Notes: a model not told the origin generated them from the letters alone. A stretch of 64,000 nucleotides of DNA from an uncultured bacterium (GCA_902475545.1 CABRZP010000004.1:1-64000), one strand, 5' to 3'. Counted from the stretch's first letter, positions 52,650-60,907 are shown. Made by a program: numbers and translations.

Positions 52650-53630
52650 ATGAAATATGATAAAAATTTTGAAACAGTAATGGAATATGTTTTTAAATCC
52701 GAAGGTGGATTCAACGACGGAAAAAATGACCTTGGGGGAAGAACAGATAAAGGTGTAACTCAAGATACATATAATGCTTGGCGAAAAAAGAAAGGACTTG
52801 CACTAAAAGATGTTAAAGGCATTTCAACTGATGAGGCAAAACAACTTTATTATGAAGAATTTTGGTTACCTACCGGAGCTTCAAATGTTAAAGATTTGCG
52901 TGAGGGCTATTTGTTGTTTGATATGGCTCTAAATAGTGGTCCTTATGAGGCTAAAAAACTATATGAAAAATCTAATGGTAATATATATCAATTTTTAAAA
53001 GATAGAAAAAGTTTTTATGATAATTTAATAAAAAGAAAGCCTAGTCAAGAAGAGCACCGTAAAGGATGGTATAATCGTTTAAAAGATATCGAAAACAATA
53101 TGAATGAAATTGTTAATAAGGGTTATTATACCCCACCCTATCAGAATGAAAAAACACCTTATGATAAAAACTTTAATGACCCTAATTTAAATACAGATTT
53201 TCATAATTATAAACAAAATGAATTACAAAATATTAAAAATAAATATCTTTATTTAAAACATAAAGGAGGTATATTGACAGGTCAAGCTGCAAATATTGAT
53301 GTAAATCAATTAGCTCAAATTTTTGGTTTGGAATCCCTAGGTACTCCGCTGTTACAACCTAAACGAAATCAATCCGGTTTATCAGGTTACACAAATCCTT
53401 TGACCGGTAATAATCGAATATTTACTCGAGAAGAAGTTGGAGCAATGTCGCCTGATGAATTTTCTAAACACGAAAAAGAAATAGATGCACAAATCTCAGC
53501 AATGGGTGGTACAATGCTTACTAACGGAGATCTTCAACGAGAAGCAATGACAGGTGGCGGAGTTATTTATGTAAATTCTTACACTAGAGCTGATGGAACT
53601 AAAGTTAGTGGTTATTATCGTTCAAAATAA
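52650..53630 (+). CDS. GH108-type muramidase effector with a shared C-terminal module
   Basis: The 326 residues begin with a glycoside hydrolase 108 domain: MEYVFKSEGGFNDGKNDLGG with the catalytic-type Glu in SEGGF, then GRTDKGVTQDTYNAW. A PG_binding_3-like helical part with GYLLFDMALNSGP follows. It should cut the glycan of peptidoglycan. A 40-residue linker follows, then residues 209-326, which are also the C-terminus of the protein ending at 55230 with a single Leu/Pro difference. The module contains GLESLGTPLLQPKRNQSG, FTREEVGAMSPDEFSKHEKE and the end YTRADGTKVSGYYRSK. There is no signal peptide. Strong AAGGAG before the ATG. Confidence 0.85.
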   Translation: MKYDKNFETVMEYVFKSEGGFNDGKNDLGGRTDKGVTQDTYNAWRKKKGLALKDVKGISTDEAKQLYYEEFWLPTGASNVKDLREGYLLFDMALNSGPYEAKKLYEKSNGNIYQFLKDRKSFYDNLIKRKPSQEEHRKGWYNRLKDIENNMNEIVNKGYYTPPYQNEKTPYDKNFNDPNLNTDFHNYKQNELQNIKNKYLYLKHKGGILTGQAANIDVNQLAQIFGLESLGTPLLQPKRNQSGLSGYTNPLTGNNRIFTREEVGAMSPDEFSKHEKEIDAQISAMGGTMLTNGDLQREAMTGGGVIYVNSYTRADGTKVSGYYRSK

Positions 53631-53672
53631 TTGATTTCATAAAGGAGATGTCCAACGGTCATCTCCTTTATG
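53275..53672 (+). repeat. shared 3' module of the cassettes, copy 1
   Basis: About 398 bp recur at 54875-55272, covering the codons of the C-terminal 118 residues plus the following hairpin. Inside the coding part I see one missense difference (CTT/CCT) and three silent ones; two more bases differ in the hairpin loop. Identity starts abruptly at TGACAGGTCAAGCTG, right at a TTG codon that follows AGGAGG at 53264-53269, so the module may also be translated on its own. Confidence 0.9.
53639..53671 (+). terminator. hairpin at the end of cassette 1
   Basis: ATAAAGGAGATG (53639-53650) pairs with CATCTCCTTTAT (53660-53671). The T-run is short and inside the stem, so termination may be incomplete. 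The same hairpin ends cassette 2. Confidence 0.65.
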
Positions 53673-53695
53673 GCACATTGTCTGATATTAGAACT

Positions 53696-53833
53696 ACTAG
53701 CTAATTAAATATTGCATCCGTTTAAGAAAGACTTGGAAGAAAGCGAGGTTTTATATTAACAATAACAAAATATAAATAGCAAAACAACTGAATAGTTACT
53801 CAAAAATCCGTAATACGATTGAATTTACGGTAA
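53696..53833 (+). repeat. 138-bp cassette leader repeat, copy 2
   Basis: This is the second copy of the repeat at 51782-51919, offset by 1914 bases, with three mismatches. Unlike copy 1 it is not preceded by a recognisable promoter; it follows the hairpin of cassette 1 by about 25 bases. The next plus-strand gene starts 500 bases away, beyond a minus-strand gene. Confidence 0.85.
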
Positions 53834-53908
53834 GTATTTTGGTGATTTTCCTTGTTTGATTAGTCTCAAGTTTTAACATGAAAAATTAAGTAATATTTAT
53901 GAAATTTG

Positions 53909-54289
53909 TCAAATTGTTAAAACGACTAATCCGAGTATAGAGAAAATAATTGCAGATATAAAACCAATAGAAAATATAACATTGTAAATGTATGTAATTA
54001 CTTTTGGAATCTTAATTTTTATCTTTAGCTTTAGCTTGAATTTAGGAAACCTTCTCTCTATTATAAATTTTCTAATCAAAAATTCAAGAATAGTTAAAAT
54101 AAAAATATAGGCAAAAATTATTAAAAATAATATAACTACACTAGACCAACCTATTATTACATCACTTATTAGTGGATGGTGATACAACAATATAGGTTTT
54201 ATTATTTGAAAATTAAAATAAAAAAAGAAATAAAACCATAATGCAATTACATTTGTAAAAAAGTATTTTCTTAAATCGAGGAATTTCAT
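53909..54289 (-). CDS. multi-pass membrane protein in cassette 2, candidate immunity
   Basis: The frame is open from 54424, but MKFLDLRKYFFTNVIALWFY at 54289 avoids overlap with the 5' end of the effector-like gene; the shorter product has 126 residues. About four hydrophobic helices are separated by a short basic loop (RRFPKFKLKLKIKIKIPK). No family is recognised and no good ribosome binding site is seen. Its place between the leader repeat and the effector-like gene parallels the LprI-like gene of cassette 1, but on the opposite strand. Confidence 0.5.
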   Translation of the reverse strand: MKFLDLRKYFFTNVIALWFYFFFYFNFQIIKPILLYHHPLISDVIIGWSSVVILFLIIFAYIFILTILEFLIRKFIIERRFPKFKLKLKIKIKIPKVITYIYNVIFSIGFISAIIFSILGLVVLTI

Positions 54290-54322
54290 ACGGTGATAAT
54301 AGTATAAAGATATAAAAAAGAA

Positions 54323-54348
54323 AAGGAGTAAAAATGACAAATAATTAA
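54323..54348 (+). promoter_or_regulatory. ribosome binding site and 4-codon frame before effector 2
   Basis: AAAAGGAG is followed by ATG at 54334-54336 and the frame reads MTNN then TAA (54346-54348). The frame after the TAA stays open and joins the coding sequence at 54517. This is either a nonsense mutation in the fifth codon or a minigene. Confidence 0.6.
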
Positions 54349-54516
54349 AAAGATAATTTAATAGACTTTGCAAGAAAAGAACAGCAAACAAAAAGATATA
54401 ATAACGAAATTGGGGAAAAAACATGGCATTACCAAAAGAAATTTGGATTTAAAACGAGTCCAAGACAAGGACATGAATTCTGGAATAATGAAGCCGATGC
54501 ATTTAAACACACCTTT

Positions 54517-55230
54517 ATGGGTGCGGATTTATCTTTAAAATATGGTAGTCAAGGTAGCCTTTGGGCAGGAATGTATCATGAATACCAAACACCAAATAAT
54601 CCACCAAGAGAATGGAACATGGACTCTTGGAACAATCATCAGGGAATAGAAATTGCTAAAGAAATTCAAAAAGAATATGGTAAGGATTTTTTCAAACTAC
54701 CAAAACAACAACAGGATGATATTATAGCAGTAAAAGTTATGGATAGAATGCGAAATGGACAGCTTATAACTAATCCTACTGATACTAGAGATTATAAGGG
54801 GGCAATTGAAAATTATATAAAAAGTCATCCTGAAATATTCAAAAAAGGAGAGCAAATTTTCGGAATAAATAGAATGACAGGTCAAGCTGCAAATATTGAT
54901 GTAAATCAATTAGCTCAAATTTTTGGTTTGGAATCCCTAGGTACTCCGCTGTTACAACCTAAACGAAATCAATCCGGTTTATCAGGTTACACAAATCCTT
55001 TGACCGGTAATAATCGAATATTTACTCGAGAAGAAGTTGGAGCAATGTCGCCTGATGAATTTTCTAAACACGAAAAAGAAATAGATGCACAAATCTCAGC
55101 AATGGGTGGTACAATGCCTACTAACGGAGATCTTCAACGAGAAGCAATGACAGGTGGCGGGGTTATTTATGTAAATTCTTACACTAGAGCAGATGGAACT
55201 AAAGTTAGCGGTTATTATCGTTCAAAATAA
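54517..55230 (+). CDS. effector-like protein 2 with shared C-terminal module; 5' end interrupted
   Basis: From 54517 the frame gives 237 residues. The in-frame sequence upstream, back to the ATG at 54334, clearly belongs to the same protein (KTWHYQKKFGFKTSPRQGHE, FWNNEADAFKHTFMGADLS) but contains TAA at codon 5. The combined domain has a DAFKH...GMYHEYQ...MDSWNNHQGIEIAKE pattern, resembling the DUF6973-type domain of some polymorphic toxins. A start at 54517 would lose the first His. Residues 120-237 are the same module as in the muramidase. Either the gene is inactivated or translation begins at a non-standard codon after the TAA. Confidence 0.7.
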   Translation: MGADLSLKYGSQGSLWAGMYHEYQTPNNPPREWNMDSWNNHQGIEIAKEIQKEYGKDFFKLPKQQQDDIIAVKVMDRMRNGQLITNPTDTRDYKGAIENYIKSHPEIFKKGEQIFGINRMTGQAANIDVNQLAQIFGLESLGTPLLQPKRNQSGLSGYTNPLTGNNRIFTREEVGAMSPDEFSKHEKEIDAQISAMGGTMPTNGDLQREAMTGGGVIYVNSYTRADGTKVSGYYRSK

Positions 55231-55272
55231 TTGATTTCATAAAGGAGATGTCCAACGTGCATCTCCTTTATT
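54875..55272 (+). repeat. shared 3' module of the cassettes, copy 2
   Basis: This is the second copy of the block at 53275-53672 (offset 1600). Here the module begins at ATG ACA GGT in frame with the upstream domain. Near-identity including silent positions indicates recent duplication or gene conversion. Confidence 0.9.
55239..55271 (+). terminator. hairpin at the end of cassette 2
   Basis: This is the same stem as at 53639-53671, with two loop bases changed, followed by TTTCTCC. Confidence 0.65.
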
Positions 55273-55387
55273 TCTCCTATAGTTGTATTAGAAATCTTTA
55301 TTCAAATTCTATAAAAGGTTGATTTAATTTCAGTGAAAATTTGAAATAATAAATATGTAATCACCCGTTTTATAGGAATTAATAATA

Positions 55388-55555
55388 ATGAATTTACACG
55401 AACAATGTTTACTTCGATATTTAAAGCATCCTGATGAATTGTCATATTCTACGGAAATTTTAAAAATTAATAATCAAATTCTTGAACAAAAATTCATTGT
55501 TAAAAATATTCTTGCTAATTTGTCTTTTGTAAATTATACTAAAGACATTAAGTAA
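55388..55555 (+). CDS. small unrecognised 55-residue protein
   Basis: ATG at 55388 follows AGGAA and encodes MNLHEQCLLRYLKHPDELSY and a Lys/Ile/Asn-rich remainder, ending 14 bases before the cyclase gene. The frame and site look genuine, and it may be a short upstream gene of the cyclase operon. No family is known. The rest of the 55273-55387 gap shows nothing else. Confidence 0.45.
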   Translation: MNLHEQCLLRYLKHPDELSYSTEILKINNQILEQKFIVKNILANLSFVNYTKDIK

Positions 55556-55569
55556 CAAGGATTCTGGTT

Positions 55570-57342
55570 ATGTTGAAAAAGTTTTTATATGCACTCTGGA
55601 TTTCAGTTTTAATTGTTCTGGTTGGTTTAGGATTAAAAAACGGTAGTTTCTTTGCATTTGTTCAATCAATGGAAAACAGAACTTTTGATATTCGTCAGAG
55701 TATTTTAGCTAATTCTCATACAAAACATCCAAGCAAAGATATTGTGATTATTGCAATTGATGATGGTAGTTACGAGTACATACTTGATAATTATGGGGAG
55801 TGGCCGCTTCCAAGAGATATGTATGCCAAGATGGTTGATTATATTGAGGCTCAAAATCCCAAAAGTATTGCATTTGATTTGATGTTTGTAAAATCAATGA
55901 AAAATGAAGCTAATAGAGATAAAGCTCTTGTTGAAGTATTTAAAAAATATAATAATGTTTATACTTCTATGAATTTGGATAATCAGCCGGAGGACTTAAG
56001 AATTCCGCCTCAATTACCGGAAGATTTATCTGTAAAAATTAATAATAAATCTTCTAAAATTGATATGGATTATTTGGAATATTCTAATTGCAGATTGATT
56101 TTGCAAGAAATTTTAAATTCAACTTCAAATGTTGGTATGATTAATGTTTTAAGAGCCGATGATGGTGTTTTGCGTAAAATGCCGCTGGTTTTGAAATATA
56201 AGAACGGATATTACCCGCAGTTAGGTTTTAAGGTTGCTCTTGACTATTTAGGATTGAAAGATAAAAAAGATTTTGTAATTGACAGGCATGGAAATTTAAA
56301 ACTTACAAAATCAAGAAAGATTAATATTGATTCCGATGGTGGTGTGATATTGAACTGGTATGGACCTGCCGGTACTTTTGAAAATATTTCTGTATATAAG
56401 TTGTTGAAAGCAATTGAAACAGGTGATAAGAATGCTTTTGATTTTCATAATAAAATAGTATACTTCGGGGCAACAGCTGCAAGTTTATTTGATATAAAAA
56501 CTGTTCCTGTTGATAAGGTTTATCCGGGGGTTGAGGTTCAGGCAACTTATGTTAATAATTTAATTGATGGTAATTTGATTCATAAAGCTCCGTTAAGTGT
56601 GAATTTGCTTATCGGGTTAGTATTATTTTTAATTACAGTCGGTATTGTGCTGGCAGTTGAATCAATGCCTGTAGCTATAGCTTTATCTATATCAATTTAT
56701 TTTGCATATAGTATATTTTCTTATTATTTATTAAAATTGGCAAATTTATGGGTTGGTATCGTTACTCCGCTAGGTCTTGCTGTATTTGCATTTCTTTTGA
56801 CAGTCATAATAAAATATTTGATTAAATCTCGAGATTTTGATCAACAATATAAGCTTGCAACAACAGATGGTTTGACTGAATTATATAATCACAGATATTT
56901 CCAAGAACAAATGCAGAATGCGGTATCCCATTCAAAAAGGTATGAAGTTCCGTTTTCTTTAATTATTATTGATATTGATTTCTTTAAAAAGTTTAATGAT
57001 AATTTTGGACATCAATCCGGAGATGCTGTATTAAAACAGGTTGCTGCAGAATTAAAGAAAAATGTCAGAGCAACCGATATAGTATGTAGATATGGCGGGG
57101 AGGAAATGAGTATTATTCTTCCGAGTACCAAAAATGAAGAAGCAGTTGCTATTGCTAACAAATTATGTTCAATAGTCTCATCTAAAAAAATGAAGCTAAG
57201 TAATGGCAGAGAAAGTAATGTTACAATAAGTCTCGGGGTTTCAACTTTCGGGGCTGACGGCGAAACTCCAACACAACTTATTGAAGCTGCTGACAAACGA
57301 TTATATAATGCAAAAGAAAACGGCAGAAACCGTGTTAACTAG
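55570..57342 (+). CDS. CHASE2-GGDEF membrane diguanylate cyclase
   Basis: The 590 residues contain an N-terminal membrane helix (about 7-25) and a periplasmic CHASE2 sensor (FDIRQSILANSH ... IVIIAIDDGSY, YGEWPLPRDMYAKMVDYI). Three more helices (about 342-420) follow, then a cytoplasmic GGDEF domain from about 430. The active site reads GGEE (near 509) and the inhibitory RxxD site is present as RATD five residues before it. It should make c-di-GMP under feedback inhibition in response to an extracytoplasmic signal. The STAND-type gene follows 14 bases later. Confidence 0.93.
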   Translation: MLKKFLYALWISVLIVLVGLGLKNGSFFAFVQSMENRTFDIRQSILANSHTKHPSKDIVIIAIDDGSYEYILDNYGEWPLPRDMYAKMVDYIEAQNPKSIAFDLMFVKSMKNEANRDKALVEVFKKYNNVYTSMNLDNQPEDLRIPPQLPEDLSVKINNKSSKIDMDYLEYSNCRLILQEILNSTSNVGMINVLRADDGVLRKMPLVLKYKNGYYPQLGFKVALDYLGLKDKKDFVIDRHGNLKLTKSRKINIDSDGGVILNWYGPAGTFENISVYKLLKAIETGDKNAFDFHNKIVYFGATAASLFDIKTVPVDKVYPGVEVQATYVNNLIDGNLIHKAPLSVNLLIGLVLFLITVGIVLAVESMPVAIALSISIYFAYSIFSYYLLKLANLWVGIVTPLGLAVFAFLLTVIIKYLIKSRDFDQQYKLATTDGLTELYNHRYFQEQMQNAVSHSKRYEVPFSLIIIDIDFFKKFNDNFGHQSGDAVLKQVAAELKKNVRATDIVCRYGGEEMSIILPSTKNEEAVAIANKLCSIVSSKKMKLSNGRESNVTISLGVSTFGADGETPTQLIEAADKRLYNAKENGRNRVN

Positions 57343-57356
57343 AAAAAGATAAACTT

Positions 57357-59780
57357 ATGAGAACAGATTTTCTGGAAAAACCTATAATAATCAAAGAGAT
57401 ATTAAAAGATTCAAAGGATTTGCTATTTGAACCATGTCTTATTGAAAATAATGAAAAGCAAATAGGACAAATTTGTGAATTTTTGCAGTCTGATAATAAT
57501 CTTCTTATTGTTAACGGATTTAAGGGAACAGGGAAGTCTGCAATGGTTGATTTTGTGTCAACTTACTTTGCTGAAAATGTTTTAACATTGAGATATAATT
57601 GCCTTGAAACAACAATTTTGGACGATATGCTTCTAAACTTTTTTGAAGCTTTTAGATATTATACAAATCAAGGTAAAATTATTCCGCCTAGAATTAAAAC
57701 TGAAAATTTTACTCAAAAAATTGACTCATATTTTCATGCAATAGTTAAACCTGTTGTAATTATTTTGAATTCTTATGATGTAATTCTTAAAAATAATAAA
57801 CCGGAAATTGATAATTTTATTAAACATTTATTAAAACTGCGTAATGTAAAAATAATTATTACATCAAGGACACTTATTGCAGAAAGTTTTGAAGATATCG
57901 AAAATATTTCAAGGGTTTCTACGATTGCGATTGCACAACCTATATTTGAAAAATATTTGAGAGCAAACGGAATAAAAAATATCGGCCCATTATCAAATGA
58001 GTTGTATAAGCATTCGAAAGGATATTTTAATCTTATAAATCTTGCCGTAAAGATAATGAATTTGAGACAATTGTCTCTTGTAGATTTTCTTGGTTCATTT
58101 GCAAAAAGTTATATGTCTTTTTCTGAATTTATTTCCAGAGAAGCATTGTCGCTGGTAGATCCGGTTTCTGCACATTTGTTCAGACTTTTAACGGTTATGA
58201 GAATTCCTATTCATTTGAATTTGTTAAAATCCTTGCATTTGTTTAATCCTGAAAGGGTGTTCTTTTTTGTAACAAATTCTATTTTGTCTGTTGATGGAGA
58301 GTTTTTATATTTGCAGGAATCTTTCAGAGACATAATCGAACATCAAATTCCTGAAAATGTAATGGTTAAACTGCATAGTGCATGTATTGATTTGTATAAT
58401 ACTCAACTTCCTTTAAAACCTTTAGAAAGAGATTTGAGATTATCACGTCAAACAATGAGAAATGAGATTGAATATCATACGCTTTTCATTCCAAAACGAC
58501 CGACCTTGAATTTGCAGGATGTTCGTATTATTGATGTGAACCCTGTTGTGGAAGCTCCAATAGAGGTTTCTGCTGCTCCGACTGTTGAAAATGTCGAGGT
58601 TAAGGAAGAAACTAAAGAAGAAAAAATCAATAAAATTAGTTTTATTATTGATGATGAAGCTGTTTTGGACGGTATTGCCGATTCGATTAATGGTTTTATT
58701 ACTGATAAAATTCAGCGTAATGAGTTGGAAGAGCAAAGTGTTAATGTTGGATTGACTCAGCTTTTAAATTTAGCAAAGCAGGAAGAAGTAAAATATAATT
58801 ATAAGAATGCGATTTTACTTTATCAAAAAGCATTGTTGAAAAATGATGATGAAAATTTTTACAGATTCCTTCCGGTTATTTATATTAAACTTGCCGAAGC
58901 TTATAAACATCTTTCTCAATGGTATGAAGCTTTGGAATCATATACTCAGGCACAGGATTTTTATTTTAATGTTTCTGATATGACAAAAGTTTGGGAAATG
59001 AAACTTGAAATGGCATCCATATATTATATTATGTATAAACATGATAATGCCAGATTTATTTTAAATGAATTATACAATAATGATAAACTTCCAAAGGAAC
59101 TGAGAATAAAGGTAAATTTAGCTCTTGCTAAACTTACGGATAACTTAGATGAGGAATACCGATACTACAAACAATCTATTGATTTGTTAGAAGCCGGTAC
59201 GGATAAGGCTGTTGCGGCTGAATTATATTATAAGTTTGCCGGTACAAATGACGAAATGGGTAATACTAAGTCTGCGGTAATTTATTATAGGAAATGTATT
59301 CAGCTTGATTCTAATCCTAACAGAAATAAATATTTATCAATGGCTCTTGCAAATATGGCGGAATTATATGATGAAGCAGGAAGTTCTGAACATGCTGTAA
59401 AATATTATAATGAAAGTATTAAAATAGATAAGGCTATGAAAAATTACAGCGGGTTATATTATTCTGCAATTCATTTAGCCGAAATTTATTCAGCACGTGA
59501 TACGGAAAAATCTCTGGATTACTTAAAGCAGGCTTATGAGTATTCTAAACAATTAAATGAGCCGTTATATATTGCAGGTGCAACAATTGAGCTGGGTGAT
59601 TTTTATATCTTACGAAAAGATTATGAAAATGCTTATAAATATTACATTTCTGCATATAATATTTCAAAATTATCATTTAATAAAGAGAATTTGAATAAAA
59701 TAGAAGCACGTATTGAAGATGTGAAAAGTAAAGTTGTTGAGTCAGAATTTAAACGATTACAGGAAAAATATGATAAATAA
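57357..59780 (+). CDS. STAND-like P-loop ATPase with C-terminal TPR repeats
   Basis: The 807 residues begin with a NACHT/AAA-type NTPase: Walker A GFKGTGKS (54-61), Walker B-like PVVIILNSYDVI, sensor VKIIITSRTLIAESF, and a winged-helix region near 230-340. After a Val/Glu-rich linker (about 385-430), TPR repeats run from about 460 to the end (for example YKNAILLYQKALLKND and SAVIYYRKCIQLDSNPN). Such proteins switch on ligand or partner binding. Pairing with a c-di-GMP cyclase suggests a signalling unit, but its output is unknown. It overlaps rsmG by 11 bases. Confidence 0.8.
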   Translation: MRTDFLEKPIIIKEILKDSKDLLFEPCLIENNEKQIGQICEFLQSDNNLLIVNGFKGTGKSAMVDFVSTYFAENVLTLRYNCLETTILDDMLLNFFEAFRYYTNQGKIIPPRIKTENFTQKIDSYFHAIVKPVVIILNSYDVILKNNKPEIDNFIKHLLKLRNVKIIITSRTLIAESFEDIENISRVSTIAIAQPIFEKYLRANGIKNIGPLSNELYKHSKGYFNLINLAVKIMNLRQLSLVDFLGSFAKSYMSFSEFISREALSLVDPVSAHLFRLLTVMRIPIHLNLLKSLHLFNPERVFFFVTNSILSVDGEFLYLQESFRDIIEHQIPENVMVKLHSACIDLYNTQLPLKPLERDLRLSRQTMRNEIEYHTLFIPKRPTLNLQDVRIIDVNPVVEAPIEVSAAPTVENVEVKEETKEEKINKISFIIDDEAVLDGIADSINGFITDKIQRNELEEQSVNVGLTQLLNLAKQEEVKYNYKNAILLYQKALLKNDDENFYRFLPVIYIKLAEAYKHLSQWYEALESYTQAQDFYFNVSDMTKVWEMKLEMASIYYIMYKHDNARFILNELYNNDKLPKELRIKVNLALAKLTDNLDEEYRYYKQSIDLLEAGTDKAVAAELYYKFAGTNDEMGNTKSAVIYYRKCIQLDSNPNRNKYLSMALANMAELYDEAGSSEHAVKYYNESIKIDKAMKNYSGLYYSAIHLAEIYSARDTEKSLDYLKQAYEYSKQLNEPLYIAGATIELGDFYILRKDYENAYKYYISAYNISKLSFNKENLNKIEARIEDVKSKVVESEFKRLQEKYDK

Positions 59781-60360
59781 AAATAATTACACAGATTATA
59801 TGAAAATATTTTTAGAAGAGAATTCTAAGGTTAATCTAATATCTAAAAATGATGAAAAATATTTGTGGGAGAAGCATGTTTTTGACTCCCTGTCGATTAG
59901 TAAATTTTTTGAAAAATATGGTGTTCCTAAAAATCTTTTAGATATAGGTACTGGCGGAGGTTTTCCATCTGTTCCGGTTGCAATTGCGTTTCCGCAGGTT
60001 GAGGTTGTCGCACTTGATAGTATTGCAAAGAAAATTAGAGCAATTCAAGCAGTAAAAGATAAGATGGATTTGAAGAATCTGATCCCTGTTTGTTCCAGAG
60101 TTGAAAATTATGACGGTAAATTTGAGGTGATAACTTCCAGAGCTGTCTCATCTTTAAAAAATATTTGCGAATATGCACTTCCAAAACTTTTAAAGGGCGG
60201 ATATTTTGTAGCATTTAAATCTCGAAAAGCTCCTGAAGAAATTGAAGAGGCTAAGAATGTTTTAAAAAAATACAATTCTAAAATTATAGACATTCTAGAA
60301 TATGATTTGCCTCTGGAAGAAAAAATTACAAGGAATTTAATAGTTATAAAACGTTTTTAA
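59770..60360 (+). CDS. rsmG: 16S rRNA G527 N7-methyltransferase RsmG
   Basis: The start at 59770 (MINKNNYTDYMKIF) lies behind AGGAAA and overlaps the end of the TPR gene. The 196 residues have NLISKNDEKYLWEKHVFDSL, the SAM site LLDIGTGGGFPSVPVAIAFP and SRAVSSLKN. The enzyme modifies G527 of 16S rRNA; its loss gives low-level streptomycin resistance in other bacteria. Confidence 0.94.
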   Translation: MINKNNYTDYMKIFLEENSKVNLISKNDEKYLWEKHVFDSLSISKFFEKYGVPKNLLDIGTGGGFPSVPVAIAFPQVEVVALDSIAKKIRAIQAVKDKMDLKNLIPVCSRVENYDGKFEVITSRAVSSLKNICEYALPKLLKGGYFVAFKSRKAPEEIEEAKNVLKKYNSKIIDILEYDLPLEEKITRNLIVIKRF

Positions 60361-60367
60361 TGTTTTA

Positions 60368-60907
60368 TTAAACGCCAATCCAGTTAAAATGACCTAAAAT
60401 AAGGCCTATTACCGCAGAAATTCCTAAATAAAATAAAGGATCCTGTTTTTTCTTAATGCTTATAATCAAGAAAGCTGCAAGTATTATGGAGCCTAGCAGG
60501 TGAAGATTTGATGTAAATAATAATTTAATTCCTACGGCAGATAATAATGCACATCCTGCAGGTTTTAATGCTCGAATTGCTCCCTTAATATTTCTGTTTG
60601 TTTTAAATTTATCCAGAACCTTAGATACGATTGTGACTATGATAAAAGATGGTAGAACAATAGCAGTGGTTGCAATTAATGAACCTAATATTCCGGAGGT
60701 TGTAAATCCTGCAAATGTTGCAACGTTAATTCCAACAGGTCCCGGTGTGATGGAAGAAATTGCAAGCATATCGGTTAACTGTTTTGTTGTGTACCAGTGA
60801 TACTTTTCTGCAATATCATATAGGAACGGTAATGTTGCATAGCCTCCGCCAAATGAAAATACTCCAATATGGAAAAATTGTAAAAATAATTGTATAAATA
60901 AATGCAT
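60368..60907 (-). CDS. chromate transporter family half-protein
   Basis: The 179-residue membrane protein has the CHR domain: FFHIGVFSFGGGYATLPFLY, ISSITPGPVGINVATFAGF and GSLIATTAIVLPSFII. It is one half of a two-gene (short-chain) ChrA pair; the two chains probably combine. Substrate may be chromate, sulfate or another anion, which the sequence does not settle. Its start shares one base with the stop of the upstream half. Confidence 0.9.
   Translation of the reverse strand: MHLFIQLFLQFFHIGVFSFGGGYATLPFLYDIAEKYHWYTTKQLTDMLAISSITPGPVGINVATFAGFTTSGILGSLIATTAIVLPSFIIVTIVSKVLDKFKTNRNIKGAIRALKPAGCALLSAVGIKLLFTSNLHLLGSIILAAFLIISIKKKQDPLFYLGISAVIGLILGHFNWIGV

Noticed and set aside
51782..53833. 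The paired 138-bp repeats as ends of an insertion sequence or transposon
   Set aside because: They are direct, not inverted, repeats. No transposase or integrase lies between them, and no short target duplication is visible.
53909..54424. The longest form of the minus-strand membrane protein (start at 54424)
   Set aside because: It would overlap the effector 2 start region by about 90 bases and has no ribosome binding site; the shorter start at 54289 is more economical, though also weak.
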